From Kiritimatiellia bacterium (GTDB lineage: Bacteria; Verrucomicrobiota; Kiritimatiellia; RFP12; UBA1067): 23,298 nucleotides of DNA. The position numbers and the translations under genes are program-made. This document shows, one piece after another, positions 17,038 through 23,298 of the stretch. Every line of letters begins with the position of its first letter. The stretch's first letter is position 1. The stretch is from the NCBI GenBank assembly GCA_017521065.1, contig JAFXEA010000447.1:1-23298 (forward strand), given 5' to 3'. The notes beneath the pieces were generated by a model that searched no databases, had not been told where the DNA came from, and was given only the letters and a program-made list of their open reading frames with translations.

Positions 17038-18273
17038 CTATTTGAATCTCCAGGTCTTCTCGGGTGTCAGAAAGAAGAACGGCGGCGCTCCGTACAGATC
17101 AAGATATATCCATCCGTACACACCACGCGCACCCTTGGAGAAATCCATCCGGTAGAGGCCCTCGGCAGAAGAGTCCGGGATGTTGGCATAGAAGGTTATA
17201 AGACTTTCGTCAGCCTTGCAGATGAGACAGTTCGTCGGATCATAGACGGAAGACGCAAAACCGTAGTATGCGCTTCCCGACGCAACTGCAGTGCATGCCG
17301 TCCCCTTCCGTTTCGAGAACCACAGGGAAAACGGCGCGCCGTCATTCCCGGAGAGGATTATGCGCTTGCGGCGAGCCGCGCTTGCCGCAACCGGGACGGA
17401 TGTGCGCTCAAGCACGAAATGCGCTGTCCCGCCCTTGTTCATCTCCAGTTCATAGAACCCGGCCTTCGGCGCATCGAAGTTTATTTCGTGCGGTTCAAGC
17501 CCCGATGCGTCAATACGCCAACTGCGCTCACGGCCCCCATCAGGTTTAAGCGCATAGACGACATAGTAGCCGTTCGGCGATTTGCGTTCCTCACCCCGCA
17601 CTACCTGACGGGCCACAAACGCCGCCCGGCCCCGCTGGGACATATAGAACAGGAGTCGCATCCCCTTGCCGAAAGCCACAGGCGCGGCATCCACCATCCT
17701 GCCGGGAACACGGTCAACATGTTCTGCAACGGCAAGGTCCGGAAAACCTTCATGCGGCGGCAGGGCGACTCCCCCGTTTATCGTCGGCAGATGCCGTTCC
17801 GCCCATTTGCGATCTAGAACGATATGCTCACGCCGTCCGCCAGGCTTGACCACCTCAACTTTGCCTGATATCCTTGTCGGCGACATTCCGGGGCCCATTC
17901 CGCCGGCGGAAAACCAGTCGCGAGGCTTATTCTGGTACACCTTAAGATTCTTGAGAGTTACCCCATCGGTTATCCCCTGCCGCAGCATCGCGGACTCGAA
18001 ACGCACATCCCGCGAAGCATTACTCACGATGCAACCGTCGAAGACCACATCAAACGCAGATGCCGGCGACGCACTTACATAAAGCCCATACCCTTTCGCC
18101 GAGACAAGCGAACAGTTCCTGTATTCCACCATGCCCTTTGGGAAATCCGACTCCCTTAAGCATCCACCATGCACCGCCGCCGACGTATAGTCGCCTATTG
18201 ACCTGCAGTTGTCGAACAGCACCGACACAGGCGGGCTGGTGGAATCGAGCTTCTGAAGGTAGAGTTCGAGTCC
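17038..18273 (-). CDS. C-terminal part of a frameshifted right-handed beta-helix protein
   Basis: This frame carries the continuation of the beta-helix gene that begins at 19034. An ATG exists at 18228, but protein similarity to the repeat pattern (GLELYLQKLDS, then VSVLFDNCRSIG, VEYRNCSLVSAKG, VVFDGCIVSNA) continues upstream to about 18273, where the reading frame must change by one base. After the last coils (to about 18000) come a linker and beta-sandwich modules, including FYELEMNKGGTAHFVLERT and a C-terminal FFFLTPEKTWRFK. No ribosome site suits 18228, so this segment is probably not an independent gene. It lies 42 bp before the FGE-like gene. Together the two parts would encode about 665 residues. 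Confidence 0.7.
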   Translation of the reverse strand, partial: GLELYLQKLDSTSPPVSVLFDNCRSIGDYTSAAVHGGCLRESDFPKGMVEYRNCSLVSAKGYGLYVSASPASAFDVVFDGCIVSNASRDVRFESAMLRQGITDGVTLKNLKVYQNKPRDWFSAGGMGPGMSPTRISGKVEVVKPGGRREHIVLDRKWAERHLPTINGGVALPPHEGFPDLAVAEHVDRVPGRMVDAAPVAFGKGMRLLFYMSQRGRAAFVARQVVRGEERKSPNGYYVVYALKPDGGRERSWRIDASGLEPHEINFDAPKAGFYELEMNKGGTAHFVLERTSVPVAASAARRKRIILSGNDGAPFSLWFSKRKGTACTAVASGSAYYGFASSVYDPTNCLICKADESLITFYANIPDSSAEGLYRMDFSKGARGVYGWIYLDLYGAPPFFFLTPEKTWRFK

Positions 18274-19034
18274 TTTCCAGCATTGCCCGACGTGACGCAG
18301 TTCCGGAACACCACATTCACAAGATACTGCACATTGCTGTTGGGTTCGATGTCAACGCCAGCCTGAGGCGGAGTGCCGGAGGTGTTCTTGAACACGCAAT
18401 TCTCCACAAGGAGGTTCTCGGCCGAGATCACGGAAATGCCCTGCCTGTGATTGTCATCGCATACACAGTTGCGAATGGTCACGTTCCGGGACGGCGCACC
18501 GCCTTCATCAGGTTCCGAAACTATGATTCCATCGCCGCCGGATGATATGAAGCTCATGTTCTCGACAAGCACATCCTGAACGCTGTGAAGCCGTAGAGCA
18601 AAGCGCCACTGGCTGCGGGGATAAGGAGGCTTCTGGTAGTCCTTCTTATGCATCCGCAGAACACCGCCGGACTTGCCGAGCCCCCGCAGCGTCACGTTCG
18701 TGACATTCGCAAGGGTCAGGAGATAATCGCGGATACCCATGAATGCTCCGCGCTTGGCCTGCAGCTCGACACCATCCTCGAATATGAGTTCCTGATTCGA
18801 ACGGGCGAGAAGCGGCAATGTAATCCACGGCCCCTTCTGGCGGTCAAAAACGATGCGCTTCGCCCCGGAATCAAGCGCCGCCTGAATAAATCGGGTGGAG
18901 TCCTCGGCGTCATAACCGAATTGCGACACCCTGACATCCGCCGCCAACACTCGCGAAGTGCACGCCAAAACTGCAACTGCGCACAAGCAAAACGAATAAA
19001 ACCAAGTCCACCTGATATATATATAATTTCTCAT
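18195..19034 (-). CDS. N-terminal part of a frameshifted right-handed beta-helix protein
   Basis: I place the start at ATG 19034 rather than 19097 because a signal peptide (TWFYSFCLCAVAVLACTSRVLA) begins a few residues later and a promoter lies directly upstream. The mature N-terminus (FGYDAEDSTRFIQAALDSG, RIVFDRQKGPW, ELIFEDGVELQAKRGAF) is typical of pectate-lyase/GH28-like beta-helices. It is followed by coils such as NVTLRGLGKSGG, VLVENMSFISSGGDGI, VTIRNCVCDDNHRQGI and LLVENCVFKNTSG. The frame then degenerates after GNAGK (about 18273) and stops at 18195. The remaining coils are found in another frame (17038-18273). It may be a pseudogene, a sequencing error or, less likely, a frameshifted gene. 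It is the first gene of the probable operon ending with GH2. Confidence 0.7.
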   Translation of the reverse strand: MRNYIYIRWTWFYSFCLCAVAVLACTSRVLAADVRVSQFGYDAEDSTRFIQAALDSGAKRIVFDRQKGPWITLPLLARSNQELIFEDGVELQAKRGAFMGIRDYLLTLANVTNVTLRGLGKSGGVLRMHKKDYQKPPYPRSQWRFALRLHSVQDVLVENMSFISSGGDGIIVSEPDEGGAPSRNVTIRNCVCDDNHRQGISVISAENLLVENCVFKNTSGTPPQAGVDIEPNSNVQYLVNVVFRNCVTSGNAGKDSNSTFRSSIPPARLCRCCSTTAGQ

Positions 19035-19041
19035 CGATCTA

Positions 19042-19069
19042 AATATACCATAAACATTTTTTTTTTCAA
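19042..19069 (-). promoter_or_regulatory. Candidate promoter for the beta-helix/FGE-like/GH2 operon
   Basis: The minus strand has TTGAAA (19064-19069), a 16-bp spacer that is half an A-tract, and TATATT (19042-19047). The -10 box ends only 7 nt before the ATG at 19034, so transcription would begin at or very near the start codon. No Shine-Dalgarno sequence is visible there, which fits a leaderless message. Confidence 0.45.
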
Positions 19070-19168
19070 CCGAAAATTGCATCTGGAGGTTCCCCAATTT
19101 TTTTGGTGGAGTGCGGAAGTAAATGCACCTGATTTGGTTCGTTTACTCATGCGAACTGTACCGCCGAG

Positions 19169-19230
19169 AAAAAAAAATCTTATTTTTTTTTTATTACCGT
19201 ATTGTTTTTGAAAATCCACTTTGCTACAAT
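19169..19230 (+). promoter_or_regulatory. Promoter with A/T tracts for the LRR gene
   Basis: TTGTTT (19202-19207), a 17-bp spacer and TACAAT (19225-19230) form a good vegetative promoter on the plus strand. A run of nine A (19169-19177) and ten T (19183-19192) lies just upstream, where an UP element would act. Transcription would start near 19237, giving an 82-nt leader. It is divergent from the operon promoter at 19042-19069. Confidence 0.5.
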
Positions 19231-19267
19231 CCACGTCGCTTCAAGCGGAGCACATCATAAACCGGTC

Positions 19268-19287
19268 CATACAAATACATACAAATA
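19268..19287 (+). repeat. Perfect tandem repeat CATACAAATA x2 in the LRR leader
   Basis: Two identical 10-bp units lie head to tail in the predicted 5' leader, 31 nt before the start codon. One helical turn of period suggests a protein-binding site, though an RNA role or chance is possible. Confidence 0.5.
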
Positions 19288-19318
19288 GGTATTGGACTCA
19301 AAAAGGAGGGCAGTAGTA

Positions 19319-22204
19319 ATGAAACAAAAACTTGCTTTAACCTTTGCGGCGGCGACGCTATCAACCGGTCTGATGGCGGAAGTCGCACAGATTGATGGAA
19401 CAGAGTGGACATACTCACTCGACAATGGTCACGCGGTGATCGAAGGCGTGACAGACGGATTTGAGGGCAGTCTCTCAATCCCGTCTAAGCTGGGAGGCTA
19501 TCCGGTGAAATACATCGGCGCTGAAGCATTCAGCCTGCAGACCGGCATAACGTCCGTAACCATACCCGAAGGAATAACGGAGATTGGAGACTCTGCTTTC
19601 TCGGAATGCGATGGCCTGACAAAGGTCATCGTCCCCAACAGTTTAACGCATATCGGAGGATATGCGTTTTATTATTGCATGAATCTCGAATCGATCAACC
19701 TGCCGGACACCTTGCAGAGCATCGGCCTTCAGGCGTTCATCGGCTGCTACGGTCTTTCCATCGGAGATTATGTGGTTGTGAGAGGTCGGCTGTACGACTA
19801 CTTCGGCGAAGACTCCGATCTTGTCATACCGGATGGAGTGACCGACATCACCGAATGGGCGTTCTACGGCTGGGACAGCCTCTCAAGTGTGGTCATGCCA
19901 GACAGCGTGACAAACATAGAGTCGATGGCATTCTTCATGTGCAGCAACATTCATACGATAAAATTCGGTTCAGGGCTGAAAGGCATTGCGGACCTCGCCT
20001 TCAAAGAGTGTGCCAGCCTATCGTCGCTTTCATTCCCGAACGGAATCGAAAGGATAGGAGTTCAGTCGTTTGAAGGCTGCTCATCTCTTGCCTCCATCAG
20101 TTTCGGCACAGACGCCACATCTGCGAAACTGGATTTGGCTTTACACGCCTTTGCAGGATGCAACGCTCTCGCCAACGTGTCATTCCTCGGCAAACTCCCG
20201 TCAGGTCTTACCGATTCCGGCTTACTCGATTCATCACCCCGAGTGAAATATCAAAAAGAATTCTCGGAAGAATACCAGAAGGTCGTTCCGGATGAACTTT
20301 TTGACGGCTACATCTCCAATTCATTCAACGAATGGATAACCTCTGGCGGATTCGAATTCAAGTCATCCGGCGAAACCGACTGGATTGGCACATACGACGA
20401 TTCACACGATGGCTCCGGATCGCTGCAAAGCGGCACTGTCACCTCCGGAACCGTTCCCGTCCTTTCTACCACGGTTATCGGCCCGACGCGCATATCGTTC
20501 TGGTGGAAAACCACAGGGGGAACCCAGGCATATGATTCAGGACATGCGTTCGTTTCCATAGACGGCAAGGCAAAGGGCGGTCTTACAGCCGGCCTGACGC
20601 CCACCGGAATCGCGATTGGCGGCAACTCTGATTGGCAGAACGTCACGCTCGACATAAAGGAATCCGGATCGCACAAAATCGAATGGACGTTCAAGCGCGG
20701 CTTCAGCAAAAACAGCAGCGTGCTGATAGACGAATTCTCCGCAACATCTCTGGTCCCGGTAACACTCGACCTTCTTGGCGGATCAATGGTCGTCCCGATT
20801 GAAATAATGGAACCTTCAGGAACGATGATTACGCTTCCTTCCGCAGCGGACTGCACAAAGCCCTACCACACGCTCTTCGGATGGAACTGCGGAACAACGC
20901 CCTACAGGGCCGGAGCATCCTACAAGGTTCCAGATTCTGGCTCCACACTCTCAGCCATGTGGATTCCGAACTATCTCAACGATCCAATAATAACATGCTC
21001 CGGCATCGGTGCCTCGGGTCTGGTTGAAACCGAAGAGACCACAATATCCATCACAGCGGAAAACGGAGCCGCGATCCACTACACACTCGACGGAACACAA
21101 CCTACAGAATCCAGCCCGCTCTATCAGGCACCCTTCACCACAAGCGCATTAACCCTGACGATCAAGGCAATAGCGGTCAAGGATAATTACATCAGCAGTT
21201 CTGTCGTTGAGCGCACAATGAAAATAGCTCCCAATAAACTGCACGAAATCCTCAACCTCTCCGAATCCGGCGTAACACTCGCAACCGGCGGTGACGTCCA
21301 GTGGAATAGAATCCTTGGAAAAGATACTTCCGACGGGATCGCCGCCTTGAAATGCGGAACCTTGCAATCCGGACAGAAAGCATGGATTGAATTAACGGTC
21401 ATCGGGGCGGGAGACCTGAACTTCCGGTGGAAAACCGACATCTCCGATACCAATGGAACCAATCCCTCATACACTCTCTATGTCAACGGAAAGATATTCT
21501 CGCATTTCACGGACGCCGTCGGTTGGGTTGAGGAATCACACTATTTCGGCAACGGCGCACATACATTCAGATGGGAGTGCAGATGGAACAGCACGGGAGT
21601 TGGAGAGGGATGTGGATTCCTGGATATGTTGTCCTGGACTCCGAGAGAAACGCCTTCGGCATTCCCAGAGCTGGGTCTTGATGCCTCCCCGACCGCAGTG
21701 AGCATGGCACTGGCGGGGACAAAGGACCAAAAGGTTCTCGACCACATCAAGAACGCCAGGGATTATGCGAGCTACCGCACCTGGGCGCAAGAAACGGCCG
21801 AAACCATCATTCCACGCAGCATGTCCGCCGATGACAAGATGCGGTCAATCAAGGAAGCTCCGTATGCATGGCTCTCCTACGCGCTTGACACGGGCAGGAT
21901 TCTCGCAACGCCACCCGCAGAAAGCGATATAAAGATCACAGAATTCTCCAAAAGCGACATTCCCGGAGCGTTCAGCCTGACGGTATCAATCGACGGGATA
22001 TCAATAGGCGACAATGCGACACCGGAAAATCTTTCGGAGATATTCGGCATTGAAGGCTCCCCGACACTGAACAAGGAGGGATTCTCCACCAACAATGCCC
22101 AGTCGCGACTCCTGGCACCGACCGATGGTAAGGCCCAGATTCTCGCGATGCCACTGCCAATCCTTCAGCCAAGCTTCTTCTTCCGCGTGAAGATGATGCC
22201 GTAG
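19319..22204 (+). CDS. Secreted BspA-type LRR multi-domain surface protein
   Basis: ATG at 19319 has AAGGAGGG 8 nt upstream; the product has 961 residues. A signal peptide covers 1 to about 20. Residues about 45-310 hold BspA-type leucine-rich repeats (LRR_5), such as SVTIPEGITEIGDSAFSEC, KVIVPNSLTHIGGYAFYYC and SVVMPDSVTNIESMAFFMC. Residues about 330-475 form a beta-sandwich with STTVIGPTRISFWWKT. Residues about 479-552 resemble an InlB B-repeat (VTLDLLGGS, HTLFGWNC, LSAMW). Residues about 555-635 match a chitobiase C-terminal-like domain (AIHYTLDGTQPTESSPLYQAP). Residues about 640-778 contain a second copy of the beta-sandwich (LTVIGAGDLNFRWKTD). The end is SFFFRVKMMP. It is probably an exported adhesin or glycan-binding protein. 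Its base composition is less G+C-rich than genes 1-11 kb. Confidence 0.9.
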   Translation: MKQKLALTFAAATLSTGLMAEVAQIDGTEWTYSLDNGHAVIEGVTDGFEGSLSIPSKLGGYPVKYIGAEAFSLQTGITSVTIPEGITEIGDSAFSECDGLTKVIVPNSLTHIGGYAFYYCMNLESINLPDTLQSIGLQAFIGCYGLSIGDYVVVRGRLYDYFGEDSDLVIPDGVTDITEWAFYGWDSLSSVVMPDSVTNIESMAFFMCSNIHTIKFGSGLKGIADLAFKECASLSSLSFPNGIERIGVQSFEGCSSLASISFGTDATSAKLDLALHAFAGCNALANVSFLGKLPSGLTDSGLLDSSPRVKYQKEFSEEYQKVVPDELFDGYISNSFNEWITSGGFEFKSSGETDWIGTYDDSHDGSGSLQSGTVTSGTVPVLSTTVIGPTRISFWWKTTGGTQAYDSGHAFVSIDGKAKGGLTAGLTPTGIAIGGNSDWQNVTLDIKESGSHKIEWTFKRGFSKNSSVLIDEFSATSLVPVTLDLLGGSMVVPIEIMEPSGTMITLPSAADCTKPYHTLFGWNCGTTPYRAGASYKVPDSGSTLSAMWIPNYLNDPIITCSGIGASGLVETEETTISITAENGAAIHYTLDGTQPTESSPLYQAPFTTSALTLTIKAIAVKDNYISSSVVERTMKIAPNKLHEILNLSESGVTLATGGDVQWNRILGKDTSDGIAALKCGTLQSGQKAWIELTVIGAGDLNFRWKTDISDTNGTNPSYTLYVNGKIFSHFTDAVGWVEESHYFGNGAHTFRWECRWNSTGVGEGCGFLDMLSWTPRETPSAFPELGLDASPTAVSMALAGTKDQKVLDHIKNARDYASYRTWAQETAETIIPRSMSADDKMRSIKEAPYAWLSYALDTGRILATPPAESDIKITEFSKSDIPGAFSLTVSIDGISIGDNATPENLSEIFGIEGSPTLNKEGFSTNNAQSRLLAPTDGKAQILAMPLPILQPSFFFRVKMMP

Positions 22205-22359
22205 TTGCCGACGTATGGGAACACACCTACTATCTCGACTGGCAGAACCGCCGTCCCTATCATGTCATGACAGTGATAGAACGTCTGTTCGACTGGCGTC
22301 GCATTTCCGAACGTTATAATTTCTCGCTCCAATTTTCCCAACCAAAGGGCGCCAGCTAA
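22201..22359 (+). pseudogene. C-terminal remnant of Fe/Mn superoxide dismutase
   Basis: The frame starting at 22201 and stopping at TAA 22357-22359 reads 52 residues with an exact SOD signature, DVWEHTYY, followed by LDWQNRRP and the helix MTVIERLFDWRRISERY. The Asp and His of that signature are two of the four metal ligands. The two N-terminal ligands and the rest of the enzyme are absent: the similarity begins just where the LRR gene ends, in a different frame. There is no start codon or ribosome site. It is a truncated gene end, produced by insertion, recombination or integration at this point. Confidence 0.75.
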
Positions 22360-22405
22360 AACCATTGGATAAACAAACGGGGAACATCAATTCTCACAAA
22401 TTATA

Positions 22406-22506
22406 GAGGCACTTGCAAAACCTGGTAGAGTGGCGTGTCCCTACGCCACCGCGGCGGGCTGAGGACAGCCAGCCCTACCAAATTTACAGGGTTTTGCAAG
22501 TGCCTC
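22406..22506. repeat. 101-bp palindromic repeat element with nested hairpins
   Basis: GAGGCACTTGCAAAACC (22406-22422) is matched exactly by its reverse complement at 22490-22506. Immediately inside lie TGGTAG (22423-22428) and CTACCA (22475-22480). The core contains two more hairpins: GTGGCGT/ACGCCAC (22430-22436, 22443-22449) and GGCTG/CAGCC (22457-22461, 22466-22470). No coding frame is plausible. It sits between the convergent ends of the SOD and fucosidase-like remnants, so it may be a mobile MITE/REP-like element, and could also act as a bidirectional terminator. Confidence 0.75.
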
Positions 22507-22535
22507 AATATATCAGTCGTCAATGCCACAACCGC

Positions 22536-22847
22536 TCACTCCCGACCGTCGACACCCTGCATCCTGTGCTTTTCGGGTCGACTGGTGAGGAATATTTTTA
22601 TCACATCCCCCGGCCTTATTCCCTCAGGACGAATCCTCTGATCAAATTGACCGAGAAGTTCGAACCCCCACTCGTCAACGCATCGCACCTTGACGCCAGA
22701 CCGCAACGGAACAATATCTTTAATCCGTCCCTTCAGCTCTGGAAGAATGACATCTCCGAGCGGTGACTGCAGAAAGTGGCAGTAGAGAACATTCCCCTTT
22801 TGCGTATAGGCGCAGCCGAACGGCGGAGTGACGGACTCCCTAAAATC
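22536..22847 (-). pseudogene. C-terminal remnant resembling GH29 alpha-L-fucosidase
   Basis: A minus-strand frame of 103 codons ends at TGA 22536-22538. It reads TPPFGCAYTQKGNVLYCHF, then LPELKGRIKDIVPLRSG, VDEWGFELLG and RIRPEGIRPGDVIKIFL. A YTxKGNxLY strand followed by alternating hydrophobic strands is typical of the beta-sandwich that closes GH29 fucosidases. There is no catalytic barrel upstream, a TGA interrupts the frame at 22848-22850, and no start site is visible. It is best read as a decayed 3' end. Family assignment is moderate; another glycosidase C-terminal domain is possible. Confidence 0.5.
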
Positions 22848-23298
22848 TCATCGCAGACAACGACGGATCCCCACTTATATCCGCCCGCCGGCGGAACTCA
22901 ATCCCAAGGGAACTGCGCAAATTGTCTCATAACCATCTGAATAATACAAGCGAATCTTCACAAAATTTTATTTTTAGCAGATAAACAACAAAAAGCAAAC
23001 TAATCGTCTAAAAATTACACATTTCCAAAGGTCCAACCCCAGATGTTCCTTTCGGACACCACGATTCAAACCGCCGTCTGCGATTTCCGTCCACCCGGAC
23101 GGAGCCGAGGCCGCGTTACGCCGTCGCGCATGACATTTCCAAAGAACATGCAGGCTGGTCGCACCCGCATTCTCCATAGAGCATCTGACAGACGACTCTA
23201 TCTGCGACAGAGTTCAAGGTCCGCCCAACCGCCGCCATCGCCATACGTATTGTTTGCCGGTCCCGGATCGGATATCAGATAGAGATCCGCAGAACAGC
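22848..23298. other. Non-coding stretch with A+T-rich segment
   Basis: I see no convincing gene here. The segment 22945-23020 is strongly A+T-rich, in contrast with both sides. The right part holds the direct-repeat unit listed separately. Open frames are short and lack ribosome sites. A 32-codon minus-strand frame entering from the right edge and stopping at 23198 could be the end of an outside gene but is within chance. Confidence 0.5.
23019..23144. repeat. 12-bp direct repeat bracketing a hairpin-bearing segment
   Basis: ACATTTCCAAAG occurs exactly at 23019-23030 and 23133-23144, 114 bp apart. Between them CCGTCC (23087-23092), a 4-base ACCC loop and GGACGG (23097-23102) form a strong perfect hairpin. 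The layout resembles an interspersed intergenic repeat unit, or a small insertion with duplicated flanks; it carries no gene. Confidence 0.6.

Noticed and set aside
18255..18290. Programmed -1 frameshift as the main explanation for the split beta-helix gene
   Set aside because: The site T GGA AAG is not a standard slippery heptamer and no clear stimulatory hairpin was seen; a one-base deletion or sequencing error is simpler.
19057..19066. Homopolymer T/A runs near 19057-19066 and 19169-19192 as terminators
   Set aside because: No G+C-rich stem precedes them and they sit between divergent promoters, where they fit spacer or UP-element roles better.
23198..23298. Minus-strand frame entering from the right edge, ending at 23198
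   Set aside because: Thirty-two codons without a stop is within chance and no family is recognised, so it is not listed as a gene.
1..23298. CRISPR arrays, tRNA/rRNA genes, integrases or transposases
   Set aside because: No regularly spaced repeat array, tRNA-like cloverleaf, rRNA segment or recombinase protein motif was recognised on either strand.

Overview
The window reads as part of an accessory, surface-oriented carbohydrate-degradation region of a Gram-negative PVC-type bacterium. The closest fit is a Kiritimatiellota/Verrucomicrobia-like gut or sediment lineage. This is an inference from the gene content: many exported glycan-active enzymes with classical or Tat signal peptides, an autotransporter-associated beta-strand repeat protein, a BspA-type leucine-rich-repeat protein and a secreted formylglycine-enzyme-like protein. 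There is no ribosomal or other marker gene, so taxonomy is not proven. No tRNA, rRNA, CRISPR array, transposase or integrase was seen.

Left block (1-11375, all minus strand, transcribed right to left): a Tat-exported PHP-like protein (10158-11375), a large beta-strand-repeat surface protein (7101-10109), a secreted right-handed beta-helix protein (4880-7078), a GH105-type unsaturated glycuronyl hydrolase (3584-4816), and a very long secreted protein with LamG-like and transglutaminase-like domains that runs off the left edge (1-3572). Gaps are only 11-63 bp, so this is probably one operon. A candidate promoter lies at 11466-11493.

Middle block (11470-19034, minus strand): a frameshifted beta-helix gene (17038-19034), a secreted SUMF1/FGE-fold protein (15763-16995), a 98-residue exported protein with a doubled FDSRP motif (15461-15757) and a GH2 glycosidase (13097-15451) are tightly spaced and probably share a promoter at 19042-19069. 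A CE15-like glucuronoyl esterase (11644-12975) has its own extended -10 promoter and is followed by a 46-codon small ORF.

Right block: a divergent promoter drives a plus-strand multi-domain LRR protein (19319-22204), visibly less G+C-rich than the left block. Beyond it is a roughly 1.1 kb graveyard. It holds a C-terminal fragment of an Fe/Mn superoxide dismutase (+), a 101-bp palindromic element, a C-terminal fragment that looks like a GH29 alpha-L-fucosidase (-), and a 12-bp direct-repeat unit with a strong hairpin.

Working model (inference): beta-helix proteins bind or cleave a uronate-containing polysaccharide, GH105 removes unsaturated uronyl ends, CE15 cleaves uronate esters and GH2 removes side-chain or backbone sugars, all in the periplasm or at the cell surface. 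There are no transporters, SusC/D pairs, regulators or sulfatases in the window. The most unusual items are the FGE-like protein lacking the expected cysteine pair with its tiny partner, the LamG-transglutaminase protein, and the gene-fragment/palindrome junction on the right.
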